DNA of 64,000 nucleotides. Origin: Bolinopsis microptera. Its lineage: Eukaryota > Ctenophora > Tentaculata > Lobata > Bolinopsidae. The number at the start of each line of letters is the position of its first letter. The stretch's first letter is position 1. The translations under genes and the position numbers were made by a program. This document shows, piece by piece, positions 45,804-56,485 of the stretch. Under the pieces are notes generated by a model. It was not told the DNA's origin. It did no database searches and saw only the letters and a program-made list of their open reading frames with translations. Location: the NCBI RefSeq assembly GCF_026151205.1, contig NC_087072.1:24951799-25015798 (forward strand). Reading direction: 5' to 3'.

Positions 45804-48800
45804 AAAGTGGTTGTACAGGCGTCCGGGTGGATCCATACAATTGTATGACAAATCAGGGCGTATTCAGAGGGGAATGCTCTAGAGTACAACCACAGTGTCC
45901 CGATATAATAGTAAGAGGTAGTTGCCAGGACATTGCAGTCAATGTATTAGCAGATACCGGTGCAAGCGTTAGTTTAGTGAATATTCGGTTAATTGACCGT
46001 TTAAATATGACGCAACACATTAGACCTTCCCGAATAAGAGTTGCTGGCCTTTCTAATAAACTCATTCCCATGAGAGGGGAGATCGAGTTACAGGTCAAAA
46101 TTGCTGGTACATCGGTCACGCACAAATTTGTGGCCTGTGATGTAATTTCCGAGGATATCTTAGCAGGAAACGACCTACTAAGGAAGCTTGAGGCACGCAT
46201 ATATCTCCCGGAAAAACTTTTAACAACTACTTACGGCCAGGAACAGTTCATCGATAGACCGATTAAGTTGGTAAATCGTTGTAAGGTCAAATGTAGCAGG
46301 TCCGTCACGGTACCTGCTAATTCAGTAGTGTATCTGACCGGGAAGATCAATCCTAGAGGAAGTAAGGGGTCTAACTATGAAGGTGTTGTCTTCGGTAGTC
46401 GCAACTTGGTAGAATCGACTGGAGTTGCAGTGGAAAATGCAATTGCATTTTCTTGCAACAACAGAATACCATTGAGATGTATAAATCCCATGTCTATTGA
46501 TGTTGTGATCAACAAGAACAGAGTTATTGGATTCATGGAACCCATGGAAGAAACTCCTAATATGGTGAGGGGAGTAAGAAAAGTAAGAAGGGGAGAAGCT
46601 TATTCAGCTGCGATCAATATACCCAGGTTGGAGGATGCAGTGCCGGAGGAGATCTATAGAGAGAACGGTAGATGGCGAGATATGGAAAGTCTATATAAAC
46701 AACTCAGGGTAGATGATATTGACATCACGCCACAGTTGAAGGCTGAGTTAAAGGACTTACTTGCTGAGTACAGTCATTGTTTCTCGAGAGACAAGTTTGA
46801 TCTAGGAGTAGCAACATTTTATGAGGCTAATCTCCGGCTTAAAAGAGATTATGTTGCAAAGTGGGTCCCGAGTAGAGACATAAGTTACAAAATGAGGCCT
46901 CACATGGACAAGGAAATTGGGAATTTGGTCAAATCGGGTCAAATTGAGAGATGTCATTACAGTAATTGGAATTCTTGTGTATTCATGGTGGTTAAGCCGG
47001 GCCAAACAGATTCTTACAGAATGGTTCAAGACATGCGCCAGCTAAATGAGCAAACCCTACCTGACAATTTTGAGTTGCCTAGAATTAACACAATCATGGA
47101 CAAAATGTCAGAGTGCGGGTTCTTAACCAGCTTTGACTTCACTAAAGGCTTCAATCAGATTAGGTTGAGGGAGGAGGATCGGCCCCTCACAGCATTTACC
47201 CACCATGACGGATCCAGGTACCAGTGGGCACGACTAGTCATGGGCCAGACCAGCTCATCAAGCCAATTCGCTAGGTGCATGTCCTACCTTTTCTCAAAAG
47301 TTCCTTTTAGTTCTTTGATTTGCTTTTTGGATGATATCCTTGTAGGCTCCAATTGTCCAAAGGAGCACCTGAGGAGGATTCGATTCATTTTGGCAAGATT
47401 GTCATGGGGCGGGATCAAGATCTCCACCAGTAAAACCCAATTGATGAGACAGGAAGTCAAGTTTCTGGGACATATGATCAGTAAAGAGGGACTGAGGATC
47501 GATCCAAAGAGGACAGAAGCAATCAAGCAGTTACAACCTCCAGATTCTGTCAAAAGGTTACAGAAATTTCTAGGTGCCCTGAATTATAATCGTGGATTCA
47601 TTAAGGGATTCAGTTCCATTGCAGCACCTTTGTACAAATTGTTACAAAAGGGGGTAACTTTCAAATGGGACTCTGACTGTCAGTCTGCGTACAAGGGCTT
47701 AATCCAAGCCATGTGTCAGGCCCCTACGTTAGCAATACCAGAGTACAACGATCCAAACCAGTCATATGAGGTCACAGTAGATTCCAGCAAGATAGGGCAC
47801 GGTGCAATGCTGACGCAGTTAATTGATGGACAACGGAGAGTTATATCGTACTGGTCCAAGGCTGTGCCAGTGCATATGCAGAAGTTAGGAGCTAGTAGAT
47901 TGGAATTCCTGGGATTGTATTACAGCCTGCTTCATTATAGAATATATTTGGAGAATACTTCATTTCGTGTAATTACAGATTGTAAAAGTTTGCTCAACTT
48001 GACGACTATTTTTCGCAAGGAAAATAGTTATATGCAAAGAAGGCTGGCTGACTTGGCGTCTTTCCGGTTTAAGGTAGTGCATGTCTCCGGGGAGAGCAAT
48101 GATATTCAGTGGGCGGATTATCTTAGTCGGAATCCTGTGGAAATAGAGACCACGTCAGTAGCCACGCAGACCAGTGATGATGCAATTGCATCGATCAAAT
48201 CCATCGTGGTAGAGAGAGAACAGGATTCATTTGACAAAGTTGAGAGTAAGCAGCAGGGATCAGAGAAACAGTACACACGGACACACATTACACGGGTGCT
48301 GAAATCGGAGATAGAATTACCTGAGCAGCCCATTACGCTGGCAGAAATTCGGAGAGAATATGCTAATGATACAATTTTATCAACAGTAATTAAATGGGTA
48401 GAAAGTGGGCAACCTCCAGATAATGTCAGTTACCGTAGGGATTCTGCTGAGCTTTGTCACTATAGACAAAATTTTGACATGATGACGGTCAAGAAGGGGA
48501 TCCTACATCGCAGATGGGTAAATCCCACTAACAGACAGGAGGACAGAGATCTTATTGTGGTGCCGAGGCCACTTATTGACAGAGTTTTACATTCGTACCA
48601 CGATGGCAATTGCCACGTGGGTGCGGATCTAGCACTGGAACACTGCCAGAAGAGCTTTTACTTCTACAAACAGCGCAAAATTTACAAGTTATATTGCGAA
48701 GCATGTATCACGTGTGCACAGGGTAAGCAGCCTCGCAGTTTCAAGAAAGCTCCATTGAAACCCATTGTTTACAGCCACTTCGGGCAGTGTGTTGCCATTG

Positions 48801-50338
48801 ATTACTTAGAGCCGTCTAAGAAGCCTACAAAAAGGGGCCATACAGCACTGTTAACAATGGTAGATATGTTTTCAAATTATGTGGTGTGCAAACCAGTGAA
48901 ATCTACAGGCACAGAGGAAGCCATTAAGGTTATCATAAATGAATGGATCCTGAAATTTGGAGTCATGTCTACAATCATACACGACTTAGGACCGAGTTTC
49001 TCGAGCACTTTGTTCAAGTCGGTCTTAAAAATGTTCAACATTAAGGATATACACGGAGTTCCGTGGAAATGTCAGACCAACGGACGAGCTGAGGCCTTCA
49101 ACAAGAAAATCAATGTTTGTATGAGAACATGTCTAAATGAGAATCAGTGGCAGGACTATGACTTGTGGATTAACTACATAATGTTTGTGCTCAACAGCTT
49201 GAAATCCACTAGGACCAAATACTCAGCCAATTTTCTGTTATTTGGGCGTGAAGTCATGAGTGTGAGAGACTTGTATTTACACGATGATGAGAGATTAGAG
49301 CAGATCTATTCCGAAATAGATGACGATGACGCTAGACAACTTCTTGCATACAATTTGTATCGAAACATAGCTGAGGTGACTAGAAAAGCAGCTGCGAACA
49401 ATGCTGTAAAGGCGAAGTTTATGAAGACGAGCTACGATAAAGGAGTAAGAGGACCATTTTTCGAGAGTGGGGAGTGGTGCATGTTATTGGTTCAAAGACC
49501 TGGACACAAGTTTGCTCCCAGATTTCAGGGACCATACAAGATAGTAGAGAAGCTTAGTGATTGGAACTACATTGTCCAGGTGGGACAGGAGAAGAAGGTA
49601 ACCAGCATCACGAAGATGAAACCTTATAAAGGGGGAAAACCACTCACCAAGGTTCCTGGAGCGGCTGTGGGATTTCCCAGCGGCTGTTCTGTGGAAAATG
49701 AAAACAACGTGAGTGAGGTGAGCCTTCTATCACCTGGAGCGGCTGTGGGATTTCCCAACGGTTGTTCCGGGGAAAGTGAAGGCAACATGAGTGAAGTGAG
49801 CCTGGTCACTGATAGTGATTCAGATGATTCAGATGATTATCACATCATCACGAGGAGTCGGAAGAAGAAGAGGGATCAAGGAATTCCTTGTCCTTCATCT
49901 AAAATCAGTAAAAGTGGAGGAAAAGCGTCAGCACCAGTGAATCTCACAAGTTCTGGAAATGATGTACCACAGACTGAAGTCGGAAGAGGAGATCCGGCCA
50001 TTTTGGTGGAAGAGGAGGAACGAGGATTGGATGACACGATAGTAAACTCATCACTCAACGATGTACCGCGTCAGGAAGAAGATCCACAAGTAAATCTAAG
50101 TGCAGATACCACCGAATCTTTTCACGATGCACTAGATTCAAGTCAATCTCAAAACATTGACTCTAGTCCGGAAGTAACGGCTGCAACTGCTGGACCGAGC
50201 AGAGAGGGCAATATGCAATTCGGAGAAATAGATAGTAGAGGACTTACTCTTGCTGACATAAGTCGTGAGGAAGACGGCAGAGATCCGAGGAGAAAGTATG
50301 GACTCAGACCGAGAAAGAATAAACCGAAGTATGTTTAA
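45788..50338 (+). CDS. pol: Pol polyprotein: protease, RT, RNase H, integrase
   Basis: About 1,516 codons, -1 frame relative to gag. Numbering from the GTG at 45827: protease ADTGASVSLV (D43); RT with YRMVQDMRQLN, FDFTKGFNQI, and FLDDILVG (D502, D503); RNase H with VDSSKIGHG (D652), a TDCKSL block and a WADYLSR end. Integrase has a zinc finger H-X4-H-X29-C-X2-C and catalytic D992, D1053, E1089 (D,D-35-E), then a GPYKIV block (GPY/F-type module, about 1235). The C-terminal tail is long, with an approximately 26-residue tandem repeat (GAAVGFP-x-GCS) at 49658-49813 and an acidic Ser/Asp stretch. All catalytic residues present and no stop. No envelope-like ORF follows. Confidence 0.95.
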   Translation, partial: QFFKLESGCTGVRVDPYNCMTNQGVFRGECSRVQPQCPDIIVRGSCQDIAVNVLADTGASVSLVNIRLIDRLNMTQHIRPSRIRVAGLSNKLIPMRGEIELQVKIAGTSVTHKFVACDVISEDILAGNDLLRKLEARIYLPEKLLTTTYGQEQFIDRPIKLVNRCKVKCSRSVTVPANSVVYLTGKINPRGSKGSNYEGVVFGSRNLVESTGVAVENAIAFSCNNRIPLRCINPMSIDVVINKNRVIGFMEPMEETPNMVRGVRKVRRGEAYSAAINIPRLEDAVPEEIYRENGRWRDMESLYKQLRVDDIDITPQLKAELKDLLAEYSHCFSRDKFDLGVATFYEANLRLKRDYVAKWVPSRDISYKMRPHMDKEIGNLVKSGQIERCHYSNWNSCVFMVVKPGQTDSYRMVQDMRQLNEQTLPDNFELPRINTIMDKMSECGFLTSFDFTKGFNQIRLREEDRPLTAFTHHDGSRYQWARLVMGQTSSSSQFARCMSYLFSKVPFSSLICFLDDILVGSNCPKEHLRRIRFILARLSWGGIKISTSKTQLMRQEVKFLGHMISKEGLRIDPKRTEAIKQLQPPDSVKRLQKFLGALNYNRGFIKGFSSIAAPLYKLLQKGVTFKWDSDCQSAYKGLIQAMCQAPTLAIPEYNDPNQSYEVTVDSSKIGHGAMLTQLIDGQRRVISYWSKAVPVHMQKLGASRLEFLGLYYSLLHYRIYLENTSFRVITDCKSLLNLTTIFRKENSYMQRRLADLASFRFKVVHVSGESNDIQWADYLSRNPVEIETTSVATQTSDDAIASIKSIVVEREQDSFDKVESKQQGSEKQYTRTHITRVLKSEIELPEQPITLAEIRREYANDTILSTVIKWVESGQPPDNVSYRRDSAELCHYRQNFDMMTVKKGILHRRWVNPTNRQEDRDLIVVPRPLIDRVLHSYHDGNCHVGADLALEHCQKSFYFYKQRKIYKLYCEACITCAQGKQPRSFKKAPLKPIVYSHFGQCVAIDYLEPSKKPTKRGHTALLTMVDMFSNYVVCKPVKSTGTEEAIKVIINEWILKFGVMSTIIHDLGPSFSSTLFKSVLKMFNIKDIHGVPWKCQTNGRAEAFNKKINVCMRTCLNENQWQDYDLWINYIMFVLNSLKSTRTKYSANFLLFGREVMSVRDLYLHDDERLEQIYSEIDDDDARQLLAYNLYRNIAEVTRKAAANNAVKAKFMKTSYDKGVRGPFFESGEWCMLLVQRPGHKFAPRFQGPYKIVEKLSDWNYIVQVGQEKKVTSITKMKPYKGGKPLTKVPGAAVGFPSGCSVENENNVSEVSLLSPGAAVGFPNGCSGESEGNMSEVSLVTDSDSDDSDDYHIITRSRKKKRDQGIPCPSSKISKSGGKASAPVNLTSSGNDVPQTEVGRGDPAILVEEEERGLDDTIVNSSLNDVPRQEEDPQVNLSADTTESFHDALDSSQSQNIDSSPEVTAATAGPSREGNMQFGEIDSRGLTLADISREEDGRDPRRKYGLRPRKNKPKYV
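45794..45842 (+). promoter_or_regulatory. Probable -1 ribosomal frameshift site (TTTAAAC)
   Basis: T TTA AAC is in the gag frame at 45794-45800, followed at once by the gag stop TAG. Slipping back one base gives the pol frame, which is open from 45788 with no stop until 50338. An 8-nt spacer precedes a possible stem, GGTTGTA (45809-45815) with TACAATT (45836-45842); a competing palindrome ATACAATTGTAT overlaps the 3' arm. The pol frame has no ATG near its start; the first in-frame start-like codon is GTG at 45827, consistent with a Gag-Pol fusion and not independent initiation. Confidence 0.85.
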
Positions 50339-50851
50339 ACACAGGAGAAATGTCGGAAATGACTAATTTAAAGTCATATAGACTGGAACGGTAATTTGCG
50401 TGATATATTTGATAATTGTGCACAATGGTATTTTGTCAAAGTATTTACAGTAAAATCACGGTATCAGGGATTTTAAGAGAACAACCTTGTTGTTACCTTT
50501 TCGTTTTAACAGTCTTATTGTATTACTAGGTCGACCTGAGTGTTGATTCCTACCGTATTCGGGAGATTGATCACCTCTTTTTTACATTAAGTTTGAATCA
50601 TAACAACACTTTACTTAAAGTAATACTAATCTTGACATCAATTAGAACATGGTTATTTTCAACTTGGTGATGACATTGATTTTGGGCAGCTTTGGTGCCA
50701 GTTTTAATAGCAAGAGGGACACATTTTTTTTTCAAGTTTATGTGGGTTTTAAAAAACACTTTGTAGGTAGATTTGATATATATTAGAATTTGTAAAGTTA
50801 TCCATTGCAATTGCAACGGGAGAACTTCCACAAAATTTTGTGGGGAGGATA
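50339..50851 (+). promoter_or_regulatory. 3' untranslated region and polypurine tract
   Basis: 513 bp of AT-rich sequence with no ORF in the sense direction. The polypurine tract TGGGGAGGA at 50841-50849 lies directly before the 3' LTR and would prime plus-strand synthesis. Confidence 0.8.
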
Positions 50852-51459
50852 TGTTATATACTCGTTTTAGCAGTTTTAGTACTAGACATTAAACAGTATT
50901 TTACCGTAGTATTTTAGGGCATTTATTAGTGTACGACATTTAGTACAGCAGGGTAGTGCAGAGAGTTTTAGGGAAACAGAAAGTTTATTTTAACATCTCT
51001 GTTTTGGTTATCAAAGAGTTCAGTTTAACAACTCTATTTTGGCTATAGGAGGATAGTTAAAGATATTGTTAAGGGCAAAGAGTTTTAGGGAAACAGAAAG
51101 TTTATTTTAACATCTCTGTTTTGGTTATCAGAGAGTTCAATTTTACATCTCTGTTTTGGCTATAGGAAGGATAGTTTGGGATTTGTTTAGGGATTGCTAA
51201 AACGAGTGGGAGATTGTTTATACCATCTAAGGATATTTAAGAGTGGGCCTGTTGGATGGCAGGACACTTTTTGGTTTGAATACAGCAGACGTTTACAGCT
51301 AATGTTTACAGTTAAAGAACTAGGCTATTCGAATTATTGACGTGGTATTTGAGGAACACTGAGATATTGTAATTACAATTCTTAACGGTTTATTCAAATT
51401 GAAGTATTTTCCCTTGTCACCTTGTTGAACCAAATATAAAGGAAAAGAGCCTTTTATCA
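50852..51459 (+). repeat. 3' LTR
   Basis: 608 bp, same length as the 5' LTR. The only difference I found is CACCTTGTTGAACC here against CACCTTGCTGAACC in the 5' LTR. It carries the same internal 117-bp duplication. Confidence 0.95.
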
Positions 51460-52038
51460 CTGTCCCTTGATTCCTCAAGTCTCTTCTGGTCTGCAGTTAT
51501 TTAACAGGGGCAAGTTTAAACAATGGCGGGTGCCAAACAATAGCAGGTGCCAATAGTGGGTGCCATTAAATCTACACGACCGGACGCCAGTCATCTACCG
51601 CGAGTATCAATTGAGCTTCTCAAACAAAAGTAGGCAACAAAGCATGATTGTAATTTAAGAAGCTTTGCCAGCACTTTTGAGTTCAAGGAAGGTAGGTCTC
51701 AACACTGCCTGTCATGGACGATGATGTATTTCTGTTTAGACTTTAAGCCTTCCTCATGAGCGACGTGAGGAGTTCGCGCCCCTGAGTGGCAGCCAAGTCA
51801 CCATAATGGTTGTGTGCCTTCCTTCCACTTCCAGTTCCGAAATACTAACCTAATGAGAGCTATTCATAGCTTGGACAGTATAAACATAAATAAGTTCGAC
51901 ATGTCTAGTTTTGCTTTGGTGGGATTCATAACCAACGTCTGGTCAAATTCAGCAGTGTGCTCCATACCCCTTAGTATCTAGCTTTGTTATCAAAACACGT
52001 GATTCGATCACGTGATGTTATCTCATTGCAAACAGGGT
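51460..52038. other. Non-coding flank right of the LTR element
   Basis: Homologue of about 20360-20975 in copy A. Contains CACGTGATTCGATCACGTG (about 51996-52016), a palindromic pair of CACGTGAT motifs. No gene. Confidence 0.5.
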
Positions 52039-52540
52039 TTATTTGTTTGATGTGAACTCTACCCTGGAGTGGCCTGCATCACACACATCGCGTTGACGGC
52101 GTAGCATATGTCTCCACTGTACTCGGTTGGTAGCCAGAGCTTCTGTTGTGTTGTTGTCGATGTTCTCAACACCTATAAACTTAGCAGCATCTTCAAGTAC
52201 GCAGGTCTTCCAGTTCTTACGGGGTCTGACCCTTGACCTCTTTCCATAATTTGGCTTCCAGTTCAACAGAAACCTCGGTAGTCTAGAGTCTGGCATTCTT
52301 ACTAAAACTACATGTCTAAACCAACGCAGCCTGGCAGCACTGATGAAAGTCTCAACTGACTTGATGCCAGCCCTCCTAAGAACTTCTTCGTTGGACACAT
52401 GAAAGAACCATTTAATCCTAAGGATCCTTCTTAAGGAAGTCTGATGGAAAACCGAAAACCTCGAAGCGTTTCATCTGCTTTTTGGTGGTGTTCCAGACTT
52501 CAGCTCCATACAACAAGATGGTGATTAAGATTCAACTTCG
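52039..52540 (-). pseudogene. C-terminal end of a non-LTR retrotransposon ORF, RTE-like
   Basis: Open minus-strand piece of 119 codons (52039-52398): SNEEVLRRAGI, AARLRWFRHVV, RMPDSRLPR, RPRKNW and EDAAKF, the stereotyped C-terminal region of RTE/CR1-type LINE proteins. Upstream, in shifted frames to about 52540, is TLLYGAEVWNTTKKQMKRFE, the usual preceding block. The palm domain is missing, so it is a truncated or decayed copy. It ends about 250 bp before the oppositely oriented LINE. Present in both copies. Confidence 0.8.
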
Positions 52541-52779
52541 CTCGACAGAAGTAATTCTGGCAGCTTCTTACATGGATATTAATGGACCAGCTCCATCCCA
52601 CGAAACCACACCTCTAGCCAAATACGTTATAGACAAAAATACCACTCATAATAGGCTCTGACACCAACTCCCAACACAATCTTTGGGGTAACAGGTTGTG
52701 CAATAGAATAGGGTAGGAACTCCTTGATTTCCTCTCGTCGCTAGGGCTCTTCCTCCAACAAAGGTTCAACTCAAACATT

Positions 52780-54549
52780 CCTTAACTCACGTGGTCATAA
52801 TTCCATCATTGACCTCACCATAACCAACCAACTGGGGGCTGCACTGATCAGCAACTGGCACGTTAGCGATATTTACTCAAACTACGATCACAGATATATT
52901 ATATGTTCGACATCACATCTGGTCCCAAAAAAGAACCAAAACAATTACGCTTAGTCAAGAACACTGACTGGGTGAAATTTGACGAGATTCTTTATAACAA
53001 CAACGATCTCCACAGCACCTGCGTTATAATACACCACACGAAATTGATCACAAAGTTAACATCATTAACACTGCTCTCCGAGCGGCCTTGATCGAGGAGG
53101 CATGTCCCATCACTTACATCTCTAGTGCTGTTCGTAAACCACCCTGGCTAACTCGAGAAGTTGAGGAAGCTCAGAGGGGTATAAGACGCAAACTCATCAC
53201 AGCCCGTCGAATCAAAACTGATGCTTCTTGGCTCGCTAAAAGAGAAAGCAACAAGCAATACAACAAGATCCTGGCTAACTCCCAGCGCAACGCGTGGCGG
53301 AATTTCTGCAAAGACACAGAATCGGTCAAAGAATCTGGAAGGATGAACAAGATTCTGAAAAGCTGTACTGACACCAATAAAAAACTAGACAAAATCTACA
53401 GCCCTGAAAGAATCGAAAAGACTCTTCTATCTTTCGATCCTTTGAAGGCTGCAGGACCTGACACTCTGAAACCTATAATTTTCCAAAAGCTTGGACTCAT
53501 ATCAAAGACATAACGAAAAACTTGACATACGTTGCATGCCACTTTTCGCGCCGAATGACCTCAACATAGCTAATGATATCAACAAATGACAATTCGGCTT
53601 TAAGAAGGGCTGCTCCACAGAAGCGGCACTTCATAAAGTTACTCACACCACTGAGCGCAGAATAGCCAAGAAAGGATATGTCCTATGCGTCTTTCTGGAT
53701 ATAGAGGGCGCCTTCGACAATGTCTCGTTCAAGGCTATCTCTGAAGCAGTCAAGGCCACGAACGTGGACTTGGCTACAGCGCAATGGATCATCAACAAGG
53801 TAACCAATCGATTCATCACACTAAATCATAAGGATAAGTCTAAAAGGGTTCGAATCAGGCGGGGTTGCCCCCAAGGAGGCATTTTCTCTCCTTTCCTCTG
53901 GAACCTGGTAGTCGATGATCTCCTTACCTTTACTGCAAAAGACATACCGGGTTACCTGCAAGCCTTTGCGGATGATCTGTCTTCTCTACCGGAAGGGAAT
54001 GATTTAGACATCATCTGGGACCGAACATGCAAAACTATTAAAACGATAGAGAAATGGTGCAAAACCAAAGAACTGTCTATTAGCGCCCTTAAAACTCAGA
54101 TAGTCATGTTTACAGCTGGAATAGTAAGTGGAATAAGGACTCTAAGACCTATAACAGTTGGCAACAACATTATAGGTCTGTCTAAGTCTGCTAAATTTTT
54201 AGGAGTGACCTTGGACAGCAAAGTTCTCAACTTCAATGAACATATCATAAACACCACCAAAAAATCCACGACATCCCTCATGCAATGTCGAAGAGCTATT
54301 GGCCCCACATGGGGTATGAGCCCAAAAACATGCAGATGGATGTACACTGCTGTCATCCGTCCAATCCTATCATACTGCTGTAGTATATGGATCAGGGCCA
54401 CTCAAACGGACTACAACGCGAAGAAACTCGAGTTGGGCACGTTTTCACCGAGTGACGCAGTCACGAGGTACAGTCAGTTGATAGATAACGGCACTCCTTT
54501 GGTCAGGAGTTCTATAACTTACCGTATATTAGTAGGAGGTGCAGATTAG
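52780..54549 (+). pseudogene. EN-RT LINE, R1/LOA/I-group-like, at least two frame breaks
   Basis: Starts in the endonuclease C-terminus (IIDLTITN, then NWHVSDIYSNYDHRYI at about 52845-52900). The linker (53088-53513) contains PPWLTREVEEAQRG, ARRIKTDASWLA and SFDPLKAAGPDTLKPIIF. After a frameshift at about 53510-53590, RT is open from about 53588: FGFKKGCSTEAA, FLDIEGAFDNVSF (palm A), GCPQGGIFSPFLWN, FADDLSSL (catalytic box), KFLGVTLDS, thumb. It ends at 54549. The GCPQGG and IEGAFDNV wording points to the R1/LOA/I side of LINEs, unlike the CR1/Jockey-like elements elsewhere. Inactive. Confidence 0.85.
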
Positions 54550-54820
54550 ATCGCCGGTCATGATAACCAATTTTTGAAAAAGTACCATGCAGAGTTAGGA
54601 GCCATAATTACTAGCTCTTATACTGAACAAGAATTACGCTGGTTAGCGGACGCTAGATTTTCATTGACCGAAGGCATTGCTTTTTAAAATTTTAACTCAC
54701 AATCATTTCATGTTAATTATTCAAAATATCAAATAACTCTTCTTCTTCATTCATAATTTAATTTTCTTGTGGCGATACGGAGCACCAAATGTAGGGGGAA
54801 TTGCCGTTGTTAGTTATGGC

Positions 54821-54887
54821 GGACTTACTGCCTTTTATAATCAGAATCGATTTCAACTGATTCCTCTCTAAAAAGGCAGTAAGTTCC
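54821..54887. repeat. 67-bp hairpin, arms of 16-17 bp
   Basis: Arms GGACTTACTGCCTTTT (54821-54836) and AAAAGGCAGTAAGTTCC (54871-54887), one-base bulge, 34-nt loop. Also present in copy A (about 23840-23905). Could be a tiny MITE remnant. Confidence 0.7.
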
Positions 54888-55453
54888 TTTTTTCATCAGA
54901 TACAGTCAACTCAGAAAATACAATAGTTTTATATTTTTGATCATATCCTTACTATATAATTATGTGGGCCTCCTGTGCATCAATACTAATGATACCAAAA
55001 TGTCAGTCTGTCTGTCTACATTCCCGTAATGTTTATCGGGGTCACCTAATCACGTGACTAGGTAAACCCATCACCTGATCACACGTAATGAATAAACTCG
55101 TTATGCTTTGTATCTCGGTCATCTGAGGAGCTACAGCTCCTATTTTTTCAGGACAAACGTAATTCGAATGGCCAAACACAATCCAATAAAATGTAGCTCG
55201 ATCCGACTATTCAAACTACAAAATAAATCAAAAATGAACACGAATATTTTGATAAATATTTTGACAAATTACTCGAACCAGTAGTGGTAAGTCATACTAG
55301 AAAGAATTATTTCAATGTGTGTAGTCGTTTTACATTTGGTTGCAATTAGCGAGCTCTGTTATCAGCTGTTGTAACTTGCGATAAGAAGTGCTTTTAGTGT
55401 GATAGTTGTGGAGCCTGTATACAATAACTATAAATTGGAATGGTAATCGTACT

Positions 55454-55546
55454 GTAGTGCGACACGTACTCTAGCGCGACAAGTACTCTAGTGTGAAGTC
55501 CGACAAAAACACCCTCTGTCGCACTACCTAGTACGTGTCGCACTAC
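55454..55546. repeat. 17-bp perfect inverted repeat cluster
   Basis: GTAGTGCGACACGTACT (55454-55470) is the exact reverse complement of 55530-55546, with further GCGAC/GTCGC and ACTCTAG/CTAGT motifs inside and outside the arms. No ORF. Confidence 0.7.
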
Positions 55547-55867
55547 GATCTGCAGGTAGCGTACTACTGAGACTCTAGTACGACAAAATATCCTGTTTTA
55601 TTTCCAAGTTCAGGTTACATCCTATCCTTCTTATGGACCATTAAGTGATTCGTCGGATCGGTTCACGTCACTTATTTTGAAGTGATCTTGTGGACCCGAT
55701 TCGTCGGTGTATTTCGAAGTGATCCACTGATCATAATTCCTTCGGGTCAGTTCAAGCCATTAGCCACGTACGCGTATGCAGTAGGTATGTGATCCACTGA
55801 GTCACTCGTAAGCAGCATATGTTCCTAATACCTATCACACCCATCGTATGAAGGTATATCTCCGATT

Positions 55868-56485
55868 GGAATAACAAGTTCATATGCGTGGGCCATATAT
55901 AAGGTCACGATGATTCTACCGAAGCATCGAACAACATCAACATGTCTTCTACAATCACGTTCATTCCTGGACGCACTACTGGTTCAAGAAACTATATCCA
56001 CGAAGGTTACCGCTACTTTCTTCTTTGGGATTCAGTACGGGAACCCATTGGAATATACACGATGCAGTACTCATACCATGAACATACGAAGCATTCGGTC
56101 AATGAACCCGATAAGATGATCTGTTTAGTGCCAGACATGCATATCAAGTAGCGAGAGCTACAAACAGTGTTTTTAATGAAATATACCACGAACTGGATGT
56201 TAAGGAATACGGAAATCTTGTATTAAACAAGAAATGCGGCCGCTTTTTTTTGTGCATGGCCGCTCAATTTCCCGATCCGTGATGGCGTATTTTATCATTT
56301 TCTATACAACCTGGGGACCCCAGTTTTTACTGTTTATAAGTATGCAGATATGGCGAAGTGACAGGCCGAGCGCCACCAAGTTAATATAATTCCATATTGA
56401 ATTTGAAAATCGTGTATATTTTTAAAAACCATATGCTTATTGTTTATGCAACCTGACACCCGACACGGATGTGTGCAAAATAGTA
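55868..56485. other. Third copy of the local duplication segment
   Basis: Nearly identical to 28816-29447 from about 56160 on, and more distantly similar to 24880-25420. Includes the GCGGCCGC-T8-GTGCAT-GGCCGC palindrome at about 56236-56263. The short open frames differ between copies, so none is called. Confidence 0.55.

Larger units (their letters stand above)
43847..51459 (+). mobile_element. Full-length Ty3/gypsy-type LTR retrotransposon
   Basis: 7.6 kb: LTR - primer-binding region - gag - pol - 3' leader with polypurine tract - LTR. LTRs are both 608 bp, start TG and end CA, and differ at one position (C/T near the 3' end). Pol order PR-RT-RNase H-IN is that of Ty3/gypsy elements. All motifs are intact and both frames are open, so the copy is young and possibly active. 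Copy A (about 20355) lacks it. The flanks (CTGCTTA on the left, CTGTCCC on the right) do not show a clean 4-6-bp target duplication; noise in copy A prevents resolving the exact junction. Confidence 0.96.
54550..55867. other. Non-coding with two inverted repeats
   Basis: No gene. Two structured stretches are listed separately (54821-54887 and 55454-55546); the rest is AT-rich intergenic sequence including several TCACGTGA-like motifs near 55050-55080. Confidence 0.5.

Noticed and set aside
50339-50851. Envelope-like third ORF of the LTR element
   Set aside because: Only about 500 bp between pol and the 3' LTR, with no sense-strand frame of useful length.
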